Position numbers and translations under genes: made by a program
Origin: Halopseudomonas pelagia
GTDB taxonomy: Bacteria; Pseudomonadota; Gammaproteobacteria; Pseudomonadales; Pseudomonadaceae
Direction of reading: 5' to 3'
DNA: 64,000 bases
Assembly: GCF_009497895.1 (NCBI RefSeq)
Contig: NZ_CP033116.1
Coordinates: 1 to 64,000 of the forward strand
Shown: piece after piece, positions 18,753 through 28,622 of the stretch
Numbering within the stretch: position 1 is the stretch's first letter
Layout of the letters: each line of letters begins with the position of its first letter
Notes under the pieces: generated by a model
The model's input: the letters and a program-made list of their open reading frames with translations, nothing else
What the model was told of the DNA's origin: nothing
Databases searched by the model: none

Positions 18753-20501
18753 ATGTCCAGACCCACGCCACCGGATCAACAACGCATGCTGCGCGGCAAT
18801 GCACCCACGTTCGAAAGTCTGCGCGCCAGTCATGCCAAGCAGGGCACCAGCACCGGAGCGGCCACCGATGCCGCGGTGCATTGCGGTTGGGGCAGATTGT
18901 TGTTCGGCCAGACGTTTTCCGATTATCGCTTGCTGGCCGAGACTCTCCTGGATGAACCACCTGGCGAGCGCGATATCGTGCTCTATGTTGAAGATCCGCA
19001 GGTGGTGCTGTCCTTCGCGCCGCAGCAACTGTTCCTTGACCCGTCTGACACCCTGCGCCTGTGGTTTAGCGACTACCGGCCAGCACATCAGAGCCCGCAG
19101 GGATTCCATCTGCGACACCCGCACGGCGATGCCGACTGGGAGGCGATCAACCGGCTCTACAAGCTGCAGAATATGGCGTGCGTGGACCCGGGCAAGATAA
19201 CGCCCAGGGAGGCTGGCGGCCCCGTGTTCTGGCTGGCAGAGGACGAAGAAAGCGGTGAAGTAATCGGCACCGTTATGGGCCTGAACCACCACAAGGCCTT
19301 CAATGATCCGGAGCAGGGCTCCAGTCTCTGGTGTCTTGCGGTAGACAGCAGCACTCAACGCTTCGGCGTGGGCGAGACGCTGGTTCGGCACCTGGTCGAG
19401 TATTTCATGAGCCGCAGTTGTTCCTACCTCGACCTCTCGGTGCTGCATGACAACAAACAGGCCAAGGCGCTGTATCGCAAACTGGGCTTTCGCAAGTTGC
19501 GCACCTTTGCCCTCAAGCGCAAGAACAGCATCAATCAGGTGTTGTTCATCGGCCCGGGTTCGGATCAGGAGCTGAATCCCTACGCCCGCATCATTACCCG
19601 CGAAGCCCGGCGCCGGGGAATTGAAGTTAACGTCCACGACACTGCGGCGGGATTGTTCAGCCTGACCCATGGCGGCCGACGAATTCGCTGCCGGGAATCG
19701 CTCAGCGATCTGACCAGTTCCATCAGCATGACCCTGTGCCAGGACAAGCAGCTGACCCATCGGACGCTGCAACGCGAAGGTCTGAGCACACCGCGGTTTC
19801 AGGTGGCAGGCACGGCCGACGTCAACGCGGCCTTTTTGGTAGAGCACAACGCTGTGGTGGTCAAACCGAACAACGGTGAGCAGGGGCAGGGCGTAGCCGT
19901 GGATATTCGCGACGCCAGCGCGCTGGAGTCCGCTGTTGCCGCGGCGCGTCAGTTCGACAGCGAAGTGCTGCTGGAAAGTTATCACCCAGGCCAGGATTTG
20001 CGCGTGCTGGTAATCAATTACGAAGTAGTGGCAGCGGCGATCCGGCGGCCTGCCGAAGTATGCGGCGATGGGGTAAAAAGCTTGCGCCAGCTGATTGAAA
20101 AGCAAAGCCGCCGACGCCAGGCCAGCACCTACGGTGAGAGCCGTATACCGATGGACGACGAAACCCGGCGCACGGTTGAAGTCCAGGGCTACAGCCTGGA
20201 TGATGTATTACCCTATGGAAAGCAATTGTTCGTGCGGCGCACCGCCAACCTGCACACTGGCGGCATGCTGGTAGATGTCACCCGCAAGCTGGACCCGACG
20301 CTCCGGCAGGCCGCGATCGACGCAGCCAAGGCACTGGAAATACCCGTCGCCGGTCTGGATATGATGGTTCCCGAGCCGGATCAACCAGACTATGTGATTA
20401 TCGAGGTGAACGAGCGCCCAGGGCTTGCCAACCACGAACCGCAACCCACCGCGGAACGCTTTATCGACCTGTTGTTTCCACTCACTCGCTCGCCATCATG
20501 A
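18753..20501 (+). CDS. ngg: N-acetylglutaminylglutamine synthetase (GNAT + ATP-grasp fusion)
   Basis: A 582-residue two-domain enzyme. Residues about 120-260 form a GNAT acetyltransferase (WCLAVDSSTQRFGVGETLV is the acetyl-CoA loop). Residues about 320-575 form an ATP-grasp ligase of cyanophycin-synthetase type (HNAVVVKPNNGEQGQGV; IIEVNERPGLANH). Together they acetylate and join two glutamines to N-acetylglutaminylglutamine, which AsnO amidates. The gene starts 13 bp after asnO with AAGGA upstream, so the two are co-transcribed. Confidence 0.92.
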   Translation: MSRPTPPDQQRMLRGNAPTFESLRASHAKQGTSTGAATDAAVHCGWGRLLFGQTFSDYRLLAETLLDEPPGERDIVLYVEDPQVVLSFAPQQLFLDPSDTLRLWFSDYRPAHQSPQGFHLRHPHGDADWEAINRLYKLQNMACVDPGKITPREAGGPVFWLAEDEESGEVIGTVMGLNHHKAFNDPEQGSSLWCLAVDSSTQRFGVGETLVRHLVEYFMSRSCSYLDLSVLHDNKQAKALYRKLGFRKLRTFALKRKNSINQVLFIGPGSDQELNPYARIITREARRRGIEVNVHDTAAGLFSLTHGGRRIRCRESLSDLTSSISMTLCQDKQLTHRTLQREGLSTPRFQVAGTADVNAAFLVEHNAVVVKPNNGEQGQGVAVDIRDASALESAVAAARQFDSEVLLESYHPGQDLRVLVINYEVVAAAIRRPAEVCGDGVKSLRQLIEKQSRRRQASTYGESRIPMDDETRRTVEVQGYSLDDVLPYGKQLFVRRTANLHTGGMLVDVTRKLDPTLRQAAIDAAKALEIPVAGLDMMVPEPDQPDYVIIEVNERPGLANHEPQPTAERFIDLLFPLTRSPS

Positions 20502-20547
20502 TGGCAGCGCAGCGACAGGAAGCTCAGGCACACAAACGGAGGAATGC

Positions 20548-21738
20548 ATGACCGAGACCTACCCCGGACCGAACATGGAATTTCTCGAGCGCACACTGCT
20601 GGAAATGCTCGCCATTCCCTGTCCCACCGGTTTTACCGATGGCATCGTTCGCTACGTCGCCGAGCACCTGGACGCCATGGGCGTGGAATACGAACTGACC
20701 CGGCGCGGCACCATTCGCGCCACCCTCAAAGGCAAGCAGGCCACCCCCGACCGCGCCATCGCAGCTCACCTGGATACCATCGGCGCGATGGTCCGCGGCA
20801 TCAAGGACAACGGCCGTCTGGAACTGGCACCCATTGGGCACTGGTCCAGCCGCTTTGCCGAAGGCAGCAGGGTCAGCCTGTTTGGCGACCACGGCTGCCT
20901 GCGCGGCAGCGTGCTGCCATTGATGGCCTCTGGGCACGCCTTTAATGAAGGTGTGGACAACCTTGCGGTCAGTTGGGATACCGTCGAGTTGCGCGTAGAT
21001 GCAGCCACCACCAGCCGCGCCGAAACCGAAGCCCTGGGCATTCATCTCGGCGACTTTGTCGCCTTTGATCCCTGCCCCGAGTTCACTGATACCGGCTATA
21101 TCAATTCCCGGCATCTGGATAACAAGGCTGGCGCGGCTGCGCTGCTCAGTGCCATCAAGCAGGTAGTCGACAGCGGTGAATTGCTGCCCATGGACTGCCA
21201 CCCGGTGTTCACCATCACCGAAGAAACCGGCACCGGCTCGGCGGGTGTGCTGCCCTGGGATGTCAGCGAATTCGTTGGTGTGGATATAGCGCCCTCGGCT
21301 GCCGGCCAGAGCACCACCGAGCATTCGGTCACCCTGTGCATGCAGGATTCTGGCGGCCCCTACGATTACCATCTGACGCGGCATTTGCAGAGCCTTTGTC
21401 ACCGCGACGAGATACCGGTGCGCCGGGACCTGTTCCGCTATTACCACAGCGACGCGGAGTCCGCGATCCGTTCCGGCACCGACACCCGTATCGCCCTGAT
21501 CGGTTTCGGCACCGACGCTACCCACGGCTACGAACGTACTCACCGTGATAGCCTAGCGGCATTAAACCGCTTACTGGTGGCCTATATGTTCAGCCCACCC
21601 ATATTCGAACACGATGATAAAAGCGACCCGCCACTGGATAACTTCCGCGACCAACTGGCCACCGATTCGGTCAGTGGCAGCGAAACCCTGTTGCCGCCGC
21701 TCAAACGTATTCTCTCCCCCGATAAACGCAATAACTGA
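20548..21738 (+). CDS. NAGGN-system M42 family peptidase
   Basis: A 396-residue metallo-aminopeptidase-like hydrolase. The start at 20548 has GGAGG six bases upstream; the longer frame from 20425 overlaps ngg and is discarded. Metal ligands of the M42/M20 fold are visible: His in AAHLDT, Asp in SRHLDNKAGAAAL, the Glu pair in TEETGTGSAG, and Asp in VDIAPSA. It is the usual third gene of NAGGN operons, probably degrading or trimming the osmolyte or a related dipeptide; its substrate is not proven. Confidence 0.88.
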   Translation: MTETYPGPNMEFLERTLLEMLAIPCPTGFTDGIVRYVAEHLDAMGVEYELTRRGTIRATLKGKQATPDRAIAAHLDTIGAMVRGIKDNGRLELAPIGHWSSRFAEGSRVSLFGDHGCLRGSVLPLMASGHAFNEGVDNLAVSWDTVELRVDAATTSRAETEALGIHLGDFVAFDPCPEFTDTGYINSRHLDNKAGAAALLSAIKQVVDSGELLPMDCHPVFTITEETGTGSAGVLPWDVSEFVGVDIAPSAAGQSTTEHSVTLCMQDSGGPYDYHLTRHLQSLCHRDEIPVRRDLFRYYHSDAESAIRSGTDTRIALIGFGTDATHGYERTHRDSLAALNRLLVAYMFSPPIFEHDDKSDPPLDNFRDQLATDSVSGSETLLPPLKRILSPDKRNN

Positions 21739-21804
21739 ACGCCTGCGGTTTTCATCAATCGCCGACACTCAGCGTTTTCCTACAACAGCAACCAAGCGAC
21801 TTCC

Positions 21805-23886
21805 ATGAAAAAAATTGCACCTTGCGCCATTGGTATTCTTTCCAGCCTGAGCTTTCCCGCTGCCACCAACGCCCAGGAACGCCAGCTCAGCCTGCCCGCG
21901 CAACTAGTGCTGGGTAGTGAGGCGCAGGAGGACGACACGCGCCTGCCATTGGCTCGCAGCACCCTGTCGGCAGACGAGCTAGAGACCTCCAATCTGGGCG
22001 CAAATCTATCCGAGTCGCTGCAACGGGTGCCTGGCCTGGTGGCCGTTAACCGGCAGAATTACGCCCAGGATCTTCAGATCTCCTCCCGCGGTTTCGGTGC
22101 GCGCGCGGCCTTCGGCGTACGTGGTGTGCGCCTGGTGCAGGACGGTATTCCACTCACCATGCCCGACGGCCAGGGCCAGCCAGCCCTGTTCGATCTGGAT
22201 AGCATGCAGCGCATCGAAGTGCTGCGCGGCCCGCTGACCACGCTTTACGGCAACGCCTCCGGCGGCATCATTCAGGGCTTTACTGGGGAAGGTAGTTTCT
22301 ACCCCACACTGGAAAATCGCACTGCCTTTGGCCCCGATGGACTGCGCCGCTCGCGCCTGCGCTACGGTGGCCAGCATGGCGACCTGAATATCAACGCCAA
22401 CGTCGCGCGTCTGGATACCGACGGCTATCGCGACCACAGCAAAACCCAGCGTGACACGGCTAATCTGCGTCTGGGCTGGGATATCGACGACGCCTCCAGT
22501 CTGACCCTGCTGATCAACAGCCTCGACCAGCCGGAAACCCAGGACCCGCTGGGTCTGACTGCACAGCAGGTGCGTGAAGATCGGCGCCAATCGGTAGCCG
22601 GCAGCCAGACCTTCAACACCCGCAAAACGGTAAGGCATAACCAGGCGGGACTGAATTACACCCGACGGCTGAGCAACGATGATCAGCTGACCGCCATGAT
22701 CTATGGCGGCGAACGTTATGTGCAGCAGTATCTGGCGTTCCCGGGCGGGGGCCAGTTCTCTGGTGGCGGAGTGATCGAGCTGGATCGCAATTTTGGCGGT
22801 GGTGAGCTGGGCTGGCAACGCAATACCGAGGCATTCGGCCTGCCCGTTGAGCTGGCTGCCGGTGTGACCTATGACTACCAGGGCGAACAACGTGAGGGAT
22901 TCGTCAACGAGACCGGCCGCAAAGGCGCTCAGCAGCGCGATGAGTTCAACGCCGTCGACAGCCAGGACGCCTATCTGATCAGCACCTGGCAGCTGGACCC
23001 GCGCTGGACGCTGACGGCAGGCGTTCGCCATAGCCGAGTAGAATTCGACTCGGAGGATGACTATCTGATCGATGGTCAGGACGACAGCGGCAGCGTGCGC
23101 TACAGCCAGACCAACCCGGCTCTCGGGTTAAGCTACCAATGGACGCCAGCAATGAGCTTCTATGCCGCATTGGGGCAGGGTTTTGAAACACCGACCTTCC
23201 AGGAACTGGCCTACCAACCACAGGGCAGCGGTCTGAACTTTGATCTGACACCGAGCAAGTCGCGCAATGCCGAAATCGGCATGAAGTATCGCCAGGATCA
23301 GACGCGCATTGATCTGGCGCTGTTCGAAAGTCGGGTAAAGGATGAGATTGTAGCCGGCGAAGAGCAGCAGCTCACTGGACGCGGCACCTTTGCCAACGCC
23401 GGGCGCTCGACCCGACGCGGGATAGAACTGGCGGTAGAGCAGGGCTTTGATCACGGCATCAGCGCTTATCTGGCCTATACGCTATTGGACGCACGCTTTG
23501 ACGAATACCAGCGCGCCGATGGCAGCGATCTGTCCGGTCGTACCCTGCCTGGCGTACCGCGTCATAGCCTGTTTGCTGAGTTGAGCTGGCAACCGCCCGG
23601 TACTGGCTTTATTACCGCACTGGAGGCCCAGAGCCTAAGCCAGCGCTACGCCACCGATGACAACACCGCGGAGGCGGCCTCCGGCTATGCGGTATTCAAC
23701 TGGCGCGCGGCGTACACGCATGCAGTCGGCAATTGGGAAGTCGAACCTTTCGCGCGGATTGATAATCTGGGTGACCGTGAATACATCGGCTCGCTTATCG
23801 TCAACGGCGCGGGAGCCCGCTACTACGAACCGGCACCGGATCGGCAATGGCTGGTTGGCGTCGGCCTGCAGTACCAGTGGCGCTAA
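21805..23886 (+). CDS. TonB-dependent outer-membrane receptor
   Basis: A 693-residue receptor with a signal peptide (about residues 1-24). The plug domain contains LSESLQRVPGLVAV, QISSRGFGARAAFGVRGVRL and IEVLRGPLTTLYGNASGG, all standard TonB-receptor landmarks. A 22-strand-type barrel with aromatic-rich strands follows. The last residues, LQYQWR, end on Arg rather than Phe or Trp, slightly unusual. The substrate, likely a metal chelate, cannot be read. A ferric-siderophore or copper role is possible. It starts 66 bp after the NAGGN operon and may be independent. Confidence 0.88.
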   Translation: MKKIAPCAIGILSSLSFPAATNAQERQLSLPAQLVLGSEAQEDDTRLPLARSTLSADELETSNLGANLSESLQRVPGLVAVNRQNYAQDLQISSRGFGARAAFGVRGVRLVQDGIPLTMPDGQGQPALFDLDSMQRIEVLRGPLTTLYGNASGGIIQGFTGEGSFYPTLENRTAFGPDGLRRSRLRYGGQHGDLNINANVARLDTDGYRDHSKTQRDTANLRLGWDIDDASSLTLLINSLDQPETQDPLGLTAQQVREDRRQSVAGSQTFNTRKTVRHNQAGLNYTRRLSNDDQLTAMIYGGERYVQQYLAFPGGGQFSGGGVIELDRNFGGGELGWQRNTEAFGLPVELAAGVTYDYQGEQREGFVNETGRKGAQQRDEFNAVDSQDAYLISTWQLDPRWTLTAGVRHSRVEFDSEDDYLIDGQDDSGSVRYSQTNPALGLSYQWTPAMSFYAALGQGFETPTFQELAYQPQGSGLNFDLTPSKSRNAEIGMKYRQDQTRIDLALFESRVKDEIVAGEEQQLTGRGTFANAGRSTRRGIELAVEQGFDHGISAYLAYTLLDARFDEYQRADGSDLSGRTLPGVPRHSLFAELSWQPPGTGFITALEAQSLSQRYATDDNTAEAASGYAVFNWRAAYTHAVGNWEVEPFARIDNLGDREYIGSLIVNGAGARYYEPAPDRQWLVGVGLQYQWR

Positions 23887-23933
23887 GGCCATTAAGCTTG
23901 GCGTAGAAAGAGTCCTGGCCGCGCTGGGACTCG

Positions 23934-25100
23934 CTAAGCCGTACGGTCGGTTTGCGGCTCGGCGACGGCAACGTCGCTAAACGCACCGCGCTGCCAGGCC
24001 AGAACGATAAATACCAGGGCGGCAATAGCCATCAGCAACGGCAATGCATGGCTGCTCAGCCACTGACTCGCGGCCCCGGTCGATAACGGCCCAAGCAGAC
24101 TGCCAATCCCCCACAGCATTGCGATATGCGCATTGGCACGCACCAGCGCGTCGTCCCGGTAACGCTGCCCGATCAGGATCAGTGACAAGGTATATAACCC
24201 GCCGGCGCTGGCACCAAAGAGCACCAATACCGGCCAGATCAATACGCTCTGCAGAAGTGCTGGTATCGCCAGGCTGGAGACCAGCAGAACAACACCGCAG
24301 GCTTTATACAGGGTGGTGCGCGAGAGCTTGTCCGCCAGCCAGCCAATCGGCACCTGCAATGCCGCGTCACCGATAACCACGGCGCCGACCATCAGCAGTG
24401 CACGCTGCGCATCAAAACCTTCGCGGACCAGATACACCGGCAACAAGGTCAGCGTCATCGCTTCAAAAGCAGCAAACAACATCACCGCCCAGGCTACTGC
24501 CGGCAGCTTGCGCACGAATCCCATCAAGGCCTTGCCCGAGGTACTGGCAGCATCCACCACCGGCGCACCGGATGCCTGCAGTAACAACCCGAAGCCCAGA
24601 ATCAACAGGCCGCTGGACAGCCAGAAACCGATGTCGCCAGCCGTTCCAATGACGCCCAGCAGCAGCGGCCCGCACAACTGGCTGAGAGCAAAGGCACTGC
24701 CATAGACTGCCACCAGGCGACCACGCAGACGATCTTCGATCAGTTGATTGATCCAGCTTTCGCCGAGCACAAAGGTCACCGTCAGTGAGACGCCGAGCAC
24801 CAGCCTGAGGGCCAGCCACAACGCATAACTTGGCCACACCGCCAGCAACCCCACCGATACGGCGCTGCAAACCATAACCAGACGCATGGCATTCTCGGTA
24901 CCCAGCCAACCGGCCAGCCGCGCGGTGATCTTGGCGCCCACCAGCATGCCCACCGCCGGAATAGCCGCCATGACACCGATGGCAAAGGCGTTATACCCCC
25001 ACTCATCCAGGCGCAACGATACCAGCGGCAGGGTAATGCCCAGCGCCAGTCCGACGCAGATCACTGCCGTGGTCACAATGCCGTAGGTTTTCCAATCCAT
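23934..25100 (-). CDS. MFS transporter (YcaD-like)
   Basis: A 388-residue, 12-helix major-facilitator protein starting MDWKTYGIVTTAVICVGLAL. The frame opens ten codons earlier at a TTG, but the ATG at 25100 is preferred. The loop RLAGWLGTENAMRL after helix 2 and the RLVLGVSLTVTFVLGESWIN stretch resemble the YcaD subgroup, whose substrate is unknown. It converges with the TonB receptor gene and diverges from the transaminase gene. Confidence 0.82.
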   Translation of the reverse strand: MDWKTYGIVTTAVICVGLALGITLPLVSLRLDEWGYNAFAIGVMAAIPAVGMLVGAKITARLAGWLGTENAMRLVMVCSAVSVGLLAVWPSYALWLALRLVLGVSLTVTFVLGESWINQLIEDRLRGRLVAVYGSAFALSQLCGPLLLGVIGTAGDIGFWLSSGLLILGFGLLLQASGAPVVDAASTSGKALMGFVRKLPAVAWAVMLFAAFEAMTLTLLPVYLVREGFDAQRALLMVGAVVIGDAALQVPIGWLADKLSRTTLYKACGVVLLVSSLAIPALLQSVLIWPVLVLFGASAGGLYTLSLILIGQRYRDDALVRANAHIAMLWGIGSLLGPLSTGAASQWLSSHALPLLMAIAALVFIVLAWQRGAFSDVAVAEPQTDRTA

Positions 25101-25390
25101 ACTCGTGTCTATCCTACCCCTGAGAGCCAAACCCTAAGTGCAGCACACACCCCTGAGCGCCCGTTCAACGGACATAAATGGCATAAGTGACGGGCTTTGA
25201 TCTGACAAACAGTAATCAGCCGACTCGCTAAATTCAATATATTTGACAGAAGGTCAGTAAATATTGCGTTTAAATGCGAAACACGGTCTTTTTCGTTTGT
25301 TATTTTTGACATAAACTCGGGCGATCGCTTGTTTTGGTATCATTGTCTTCGCCACGCAACCATCCGCTACAGCAGCGCCAGGAAAGCCCC
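25101..25390. promoter_or_regulatory. Divergent promoter region between MFS and transaminase genes
   Basis: A 290-bp AT-rich region. TTGACA occurs at 25306-25311, but the TATCAT 27 bases on is too distant for a normal sigma-70 pair. A TGAC-N5-GTCA half-palindrome precedes it near 25244. In Pseudomonas the bauA gene is activated by a LysR protein; none is visible here. Confidence 0.3.
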
Positions 25391-26731
25391 ATGAATAGCA
25401 TGCAACAGCCCGCTACCCAGTCACAGGACCAAAGTCTTGACGAGTTCTGGATGCCATTTACCGCCAATCGTCAGTTCAAGAGCCGCCCGCGCATGCTGGA
25501 AAGCGCCGAAGGCATGTTCTACACCGACGTCGAAGGCCGAGAGATCATCGACGGTACCTCGGGTCTGTGGTGCTGCAATGCCGGGCACGGGCGCAAGGAG
25601 ATTGCCGAAGCGGTGAGCAAGCAGGTCGTCAAGATGGATTTCGCCCCCACCTTTCAGATGGGTCACCCGCTGCCGTTCCAGCTTGCCGAGCGCCTCGTGG
25701 AGATCGCCCCCAAGGGCCTGGATCGCGTGTTCTTCACCAACTCTGGCTCCGAGTCGGTAGACACCGCGCTGAAGATTGCGCTGGCTTACCAGCGCGCCCG
25801 CGGCGAAGGCACCCGCACCCGTCTGATCGGCCGCGAGCTGGGCTATCACGGTGTCGGTTTTGGCGGCATTTCCGTCGGCGGCATGGTCAACAACCGCAAA
25901 GCCTTTGGCGTGCAGTTACCCGGCGTCGATCACCTGCCGCACACGCTGGATCTGGAGCGCAACGCCTTTACCCGTGGCCTGCCAAAGCACGGCGCGGAAC
26001 TGGCTGAACATCTGGAAAAACTGGTTACGCTGCACGGCGCGGAAAATATCGCCGCGGTGATTGTTGAGCCCATGTCCGGCTCTGCCGGTGTTATTCTTCC
26101 GCCGGTCGGCTACCTCAAACGCCTGCGTGAAATCACTGCCAAGCACGGCATCCTGCTGATTTTTGATGAGGTGATCACCGGTTACGGCCGCGTCGGCGCG
26201 CCCTTCGCTTCGCAGCGCTGGGAAGTCACCCCGGACATCATGACCACCGCCAAAGGTCTGACCAATGGCGCCATTCCCATGGGCGCGGTGTTTGTCAGCG
26301 AGCAGATTCAACAGGCGTTTATGCACGGCCCCAAAGGCCTGATCGAATTCTTCCACGGCTATACCTATTCCGGCCACCCGGTCGCCGCTGCCGCCGCACT
26401 GGCGACGCTGGATATCTATGCCCGCGACGGCCTGCTGACCCGCGCCCAGGAGCTGGAAATCTACTGGCAGGAAGGTCTGCACAGTCTCAAGGGCATGCAT
26501 CATGTGATCGACATCCGCAACACCGGCCTGGTCGGTGCCGTGCATCTGGCCAGCCGCGAGGGCGAACCCGGCGCACGTGGGTACGAGGTGTTCGAGGCCT
26601 GTTACTGGGACGGTCTGATGGTACGCTGCACTGGTGACATCATTGCCATGTCGCCACCGCTGATTGTCGAGAAGAGCCATATTGACCGGATGATCAATAT
26701 ACTCGGCGATGTAATTCGTCGGACTCCCTGA
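25391..26731 (+). CDS. bauA: Omega-amino acid--pyruvate aminotransferase (beta-alanine transaminase)
   Basis: A class-III PLP transaminase of 446 residues from the ATG at 25391 (AGGAAAG upstream). It would convert beta-alanine plus pyruvate to malonate semialdehyde plus alanine. GSGSESVDTALKIA-type phosphate binding (NSGSESVDTALKIA), Asp259 (LIFDEVITG) and Schiff-base Lys288 (TTAKGLTNG) are visible. The N-terminal LDEFWMPFTANRQFK is typical of this transaminase. A malonate-semialdehyde dehydrogenase gene follows on the same strand, which supports beta-alanine use. Confidence 0.88.
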   Translation: MNSMQQPATQSQDQSLDEFWMPFTANRQFKSRPRMLESAEGMFYTDVEGREIIDGTSGLWCCNAGHGRKEIAEAVSKQVVKMDFAPTFQMGHPLPFQLAERLVEIAPKGLDRVFFTNSGSESVDTALKIALAYQRARGEGTRTRLIGRELGYHGVGFGGISVGGMVNNRKAFGVQLPGVDHLPHTLDLERNAFTRGLPKHGAELAEHLEKLVTLHGAENIAAVIVEPMSGSAGVILPPVGYLKRLREITAKHGILLIFDEVITGYGRVGAPFASQRWEVTPDIMTTAKGLTNGAIPMGAVFVSEQIQQAFMHGPKGLIEFFHGYTYSGHPVAAAAALATLDIYARDGLLTRAQELEIYWQEGLHSLKGMHHVIDIRNTGLVGAVHLASREGEPGARGYEVFEACYWDGLMVRCTGDIIAMSPPLIVEKSHIDRMINILGDVIRRTP

Positions 26732-26781
26732 ACTGAATTCGTAGGCGAAAATTAAAATCAGGATTCTGCTACGCCTGGTGG

Positions 26782-26941
26782 GAGGCGCGGTAACGGACAG
26801 CCTGGTCAGGACACGCGCAAGTACGTCCCTGTAGCTCGGCGATGGCAACCCGACCGCCATGGAAGGCGGAAGTGTCGAAAATGCAGGAGCAATTTTCGAC
26901 CTGCCATCGACGGTCCTGACCAGGCTATCCGCCACCGCCCC
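26782..26941. repeat. 160-bp intergenic inverted-repeat element
   Basis: Outer arms at 26782-26812 and 26913-26941 share AGCCTGGTCAGGAC in opposite orientation with a further partly matching GC-rich end. Inside is a second hairpin, TCGAAAAT with ATTTTCGA near 26875-26899. It fills the gap between bauA and the dehydrogenase gene. It looks like a non-coding mobile repeat of the REP/MITE kind; no transposase is present. Confidence 0.6.
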
Positions 26942-27004
26942 TGCTTAGCTCCGTGCGTTGCGGCAACAAACCCCAATCGAAGTTAATTTGAAACTGGTGA
27001 CCCA

Positions 27005-28501
27005 ATGACCCTGCAACTGACTCACTTCATCAACGGCAAGCGCACCGCCGCCAGCGAACGCACCCAACCGGTATTCGAACCCGCCACCGGCGAAGAGCGC
27101 GGCCAGGTTTCCCTGGCCAGCGTCAGCGAAGTAGAGCAGGCGATTGCGGTGGCGAAAGCGGCACAACCGGACTGGGCCAAAACCACGCCGCTGAATCGCG
27201 CGCGCGTGCTGTTCAAGTACAAGGCGCTGGTGGAAGCACACGCCGATGAGTTGGCCGAGCTGATCACCCGCGAGCACGGCAAGGTGTTCGAAGATGCCAA
27301 GGGCGAACTGACCCGCGGCCTGGAAGTGGTCGAATTTGCCTGCGGCATTCCGCACTTGCTCAAGGGCGAGCATACCGAGCAGGTCGGCGGCGGCGTCGAT
27401 GCCTGGTCGGTCAATCAGCCGCTAGGCGTTTGCGCGGGTATCGCACCGTTCAACTTCCCGGCGATGGTACCCATGTGGATGTTCCCCATCGCCATCGCCT
27501 GCGGCAACACCTTTATCATGAAGCCATCGGAAAAAGACCCCAGCACGCCCATGCGTCTGGCCGAACTGCTGACTGAAGCCGGTCTGCCCGATGGCGTGTT
27601 CAACGTGGTCAATGGCGACAAGGAAGCGGTCGATGTCCTGCTGACGCATCCCGATGTGCAGGCCGTCAGCTTCGTTGGCTCCACGCCGATCGCCGAATAT
27701 ATTTACTCCACCGGCTGCGCCCACGGCAAGCGCGTCCAGGCACTGGGCGGCGCCAAAAACCATATGCTGGTGATGCCCGATGCCGACCTGGACCAGACCG
27801 TCAACGCCCTGATGGGCGCCGCCTACGGTAGCGCCGGCGAGCGGTGCATGGCGATTTCCGTCGCGGTTGCAGTAGGTGATGAGGTCGCTGACAAGCTGGT
27901 GGCTGCGCTGAGTCCGCAGGTCAAATCGCTGAAGATGGGCAACGGCATGAGCAGCGGCATGGAAATGGGTCCGCTGGTATCGGCGGCGCATCTGGCCAAG
28001 GTCAAAGGCTATGTCGACCAGGGCGTGAAGGAAGGTGCAGAGCTGGTGATTGATGGCCGCCAGGTTGGCGTGCCCGGCCTGGAAGGTGGTTTCTTTATGG
28101 GTGGCTGCCTGTTCGATAAAGTCACTGCCGAGATGAGCATCTACCAGGAAGAAATTTTCGGCCCGGTGCTGTGCATCGTCCGCGTGCCCGACTACGCCAC
28201 TGGCGTAAAGCTGATCAATGAGCACGAGTACGGCAACGGCACGGCGATTTTTACCCGTGACGGCGACGCCGCGCGACAGTTCTGCAACGAGATTCAGGTC
28301 GGCATGGTCGGCGTCAACGTGCCCATTCCGGTGCCCATGGCCTTCCACAGCTTTGGCGGCTGGAAGCGCTCACTGTTTGGTCCGCTGCATATGCACGGCC
28401 CGGACGGCGTACGCTTTTACACCAAGCGCAAGGCGATTACCTCGCGCTGGCCAACCGGTATTCGCTCGGGTGCGGAGTTCAGCATTCCGACCATGAAGTA
28501 A
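27005..28501 (+). CDS. mmsA: CoA-acylating (methyl)malonate-semialdehyde dehydrogenase
   Basis: A 498-residue aldehyde dehydrogenase. The nucleophile is Cys281 ([11 protein letters not shown]). At the position of the usual catalytic Glu the sequence reads [10 protein letters not shown]; this Glu-to-Asn change is the mark of the CoA-dependent MMSDH branch. It would turn malonate semialdehyde from BauA into acetyl-CoA, or methylmalonate semialdehyde from valine into propionyl-CoA. Its place after bauA favours the first, matching bauC of P. aeruginosa. Confidence 0.88.
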   Translation: MTLQLTHFINGKRTAASERTQPVFEPATGEERGQVSLASVSEVEQAIAVAKAAQPDWAKTTPLNRARVLFKYKALVEAHADELAELITREHGKVFEDAKGELTRGLEVVEFACGIPHLLKGEHTEQVGGGVDAWSVNQPLGVCAGIAPFNFPAMVPMWMFPIAIACGNTFIMKPSEKDPSTPMRLAELLTEAGLPDGVFNVVNGDKEAVDVLLTHPDVQAVSFVGSTPIAEYIYSTGCAHGKRVQALGGAKNHMLVMPDADLDQTVNALMGAAYGSAGERCMAISVAVAVGDEVADKLVAALSPQVKSLKMGNGMSSGMEMGPLVSAAHLAKVKGYVDQGVKEGAELVIDGRQVGVPGLEGGFFMGGCLFDKVTAEMSIYQEEIFGPVLCIVRVPDYATGVKLINEHEYGNGTAIFTRDGDAARQFCNEIQVGMVGVNVPIPVPMAFHSFGGWKRSLFGPLHMHGPDGVRFYTKRKAITSRWPTGIRSGAEFSIPTMK

Positions 28502-28512
28502 TTATTACCTTG

Positions 28513-28599
28513 TTCGCGGCGGGGCCGCCGCTCCTACCAGGCAGAGGTCTTGTTCGAGTGGGAGCTGCGGCCCTGTGGGAGCGGCGGCCCCGCCGCGAA
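28513..28599. repeat. Paired REP elements in opposite orientation (REPIN-like)
   Basis: A GC-rich element at 28513-28537 (TTCGCGGCGGGGCCGCCGCT start) recurs as its reverse complement at 28575-28599 with 24 of 25 bases matching. A third degenerate partial copy (GTGGGAGCTGCGGCCC) sits between. The pattern is that of Pseudomonas REP sequences. Confidence 0.85.
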
Positions 28600-28622
28600 A
28601 GCCATCTCAATAGAGCCCCAAC

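Noticed and set aside
18666..20105. 479-codon ORF on the minus strand opposite ngg
   Set aside because: It is a mirror of the real gene caused by GC-rich third positions; no domain is recognisable, while ngg on the plus strand is unmistakable.
25306..25343. TTGACA and TATCAT upstream of bauA as a sigma-70 promoter
   Set aside because: The gap of 26 bases is far outside the 15-19 range.
25916..26935. 339-codon minus-strand ORF across the end of bauA and the repeat element
   Set aside because: The composition is that of an antisense reading of bauA, and it crosses an intergenic repeat.
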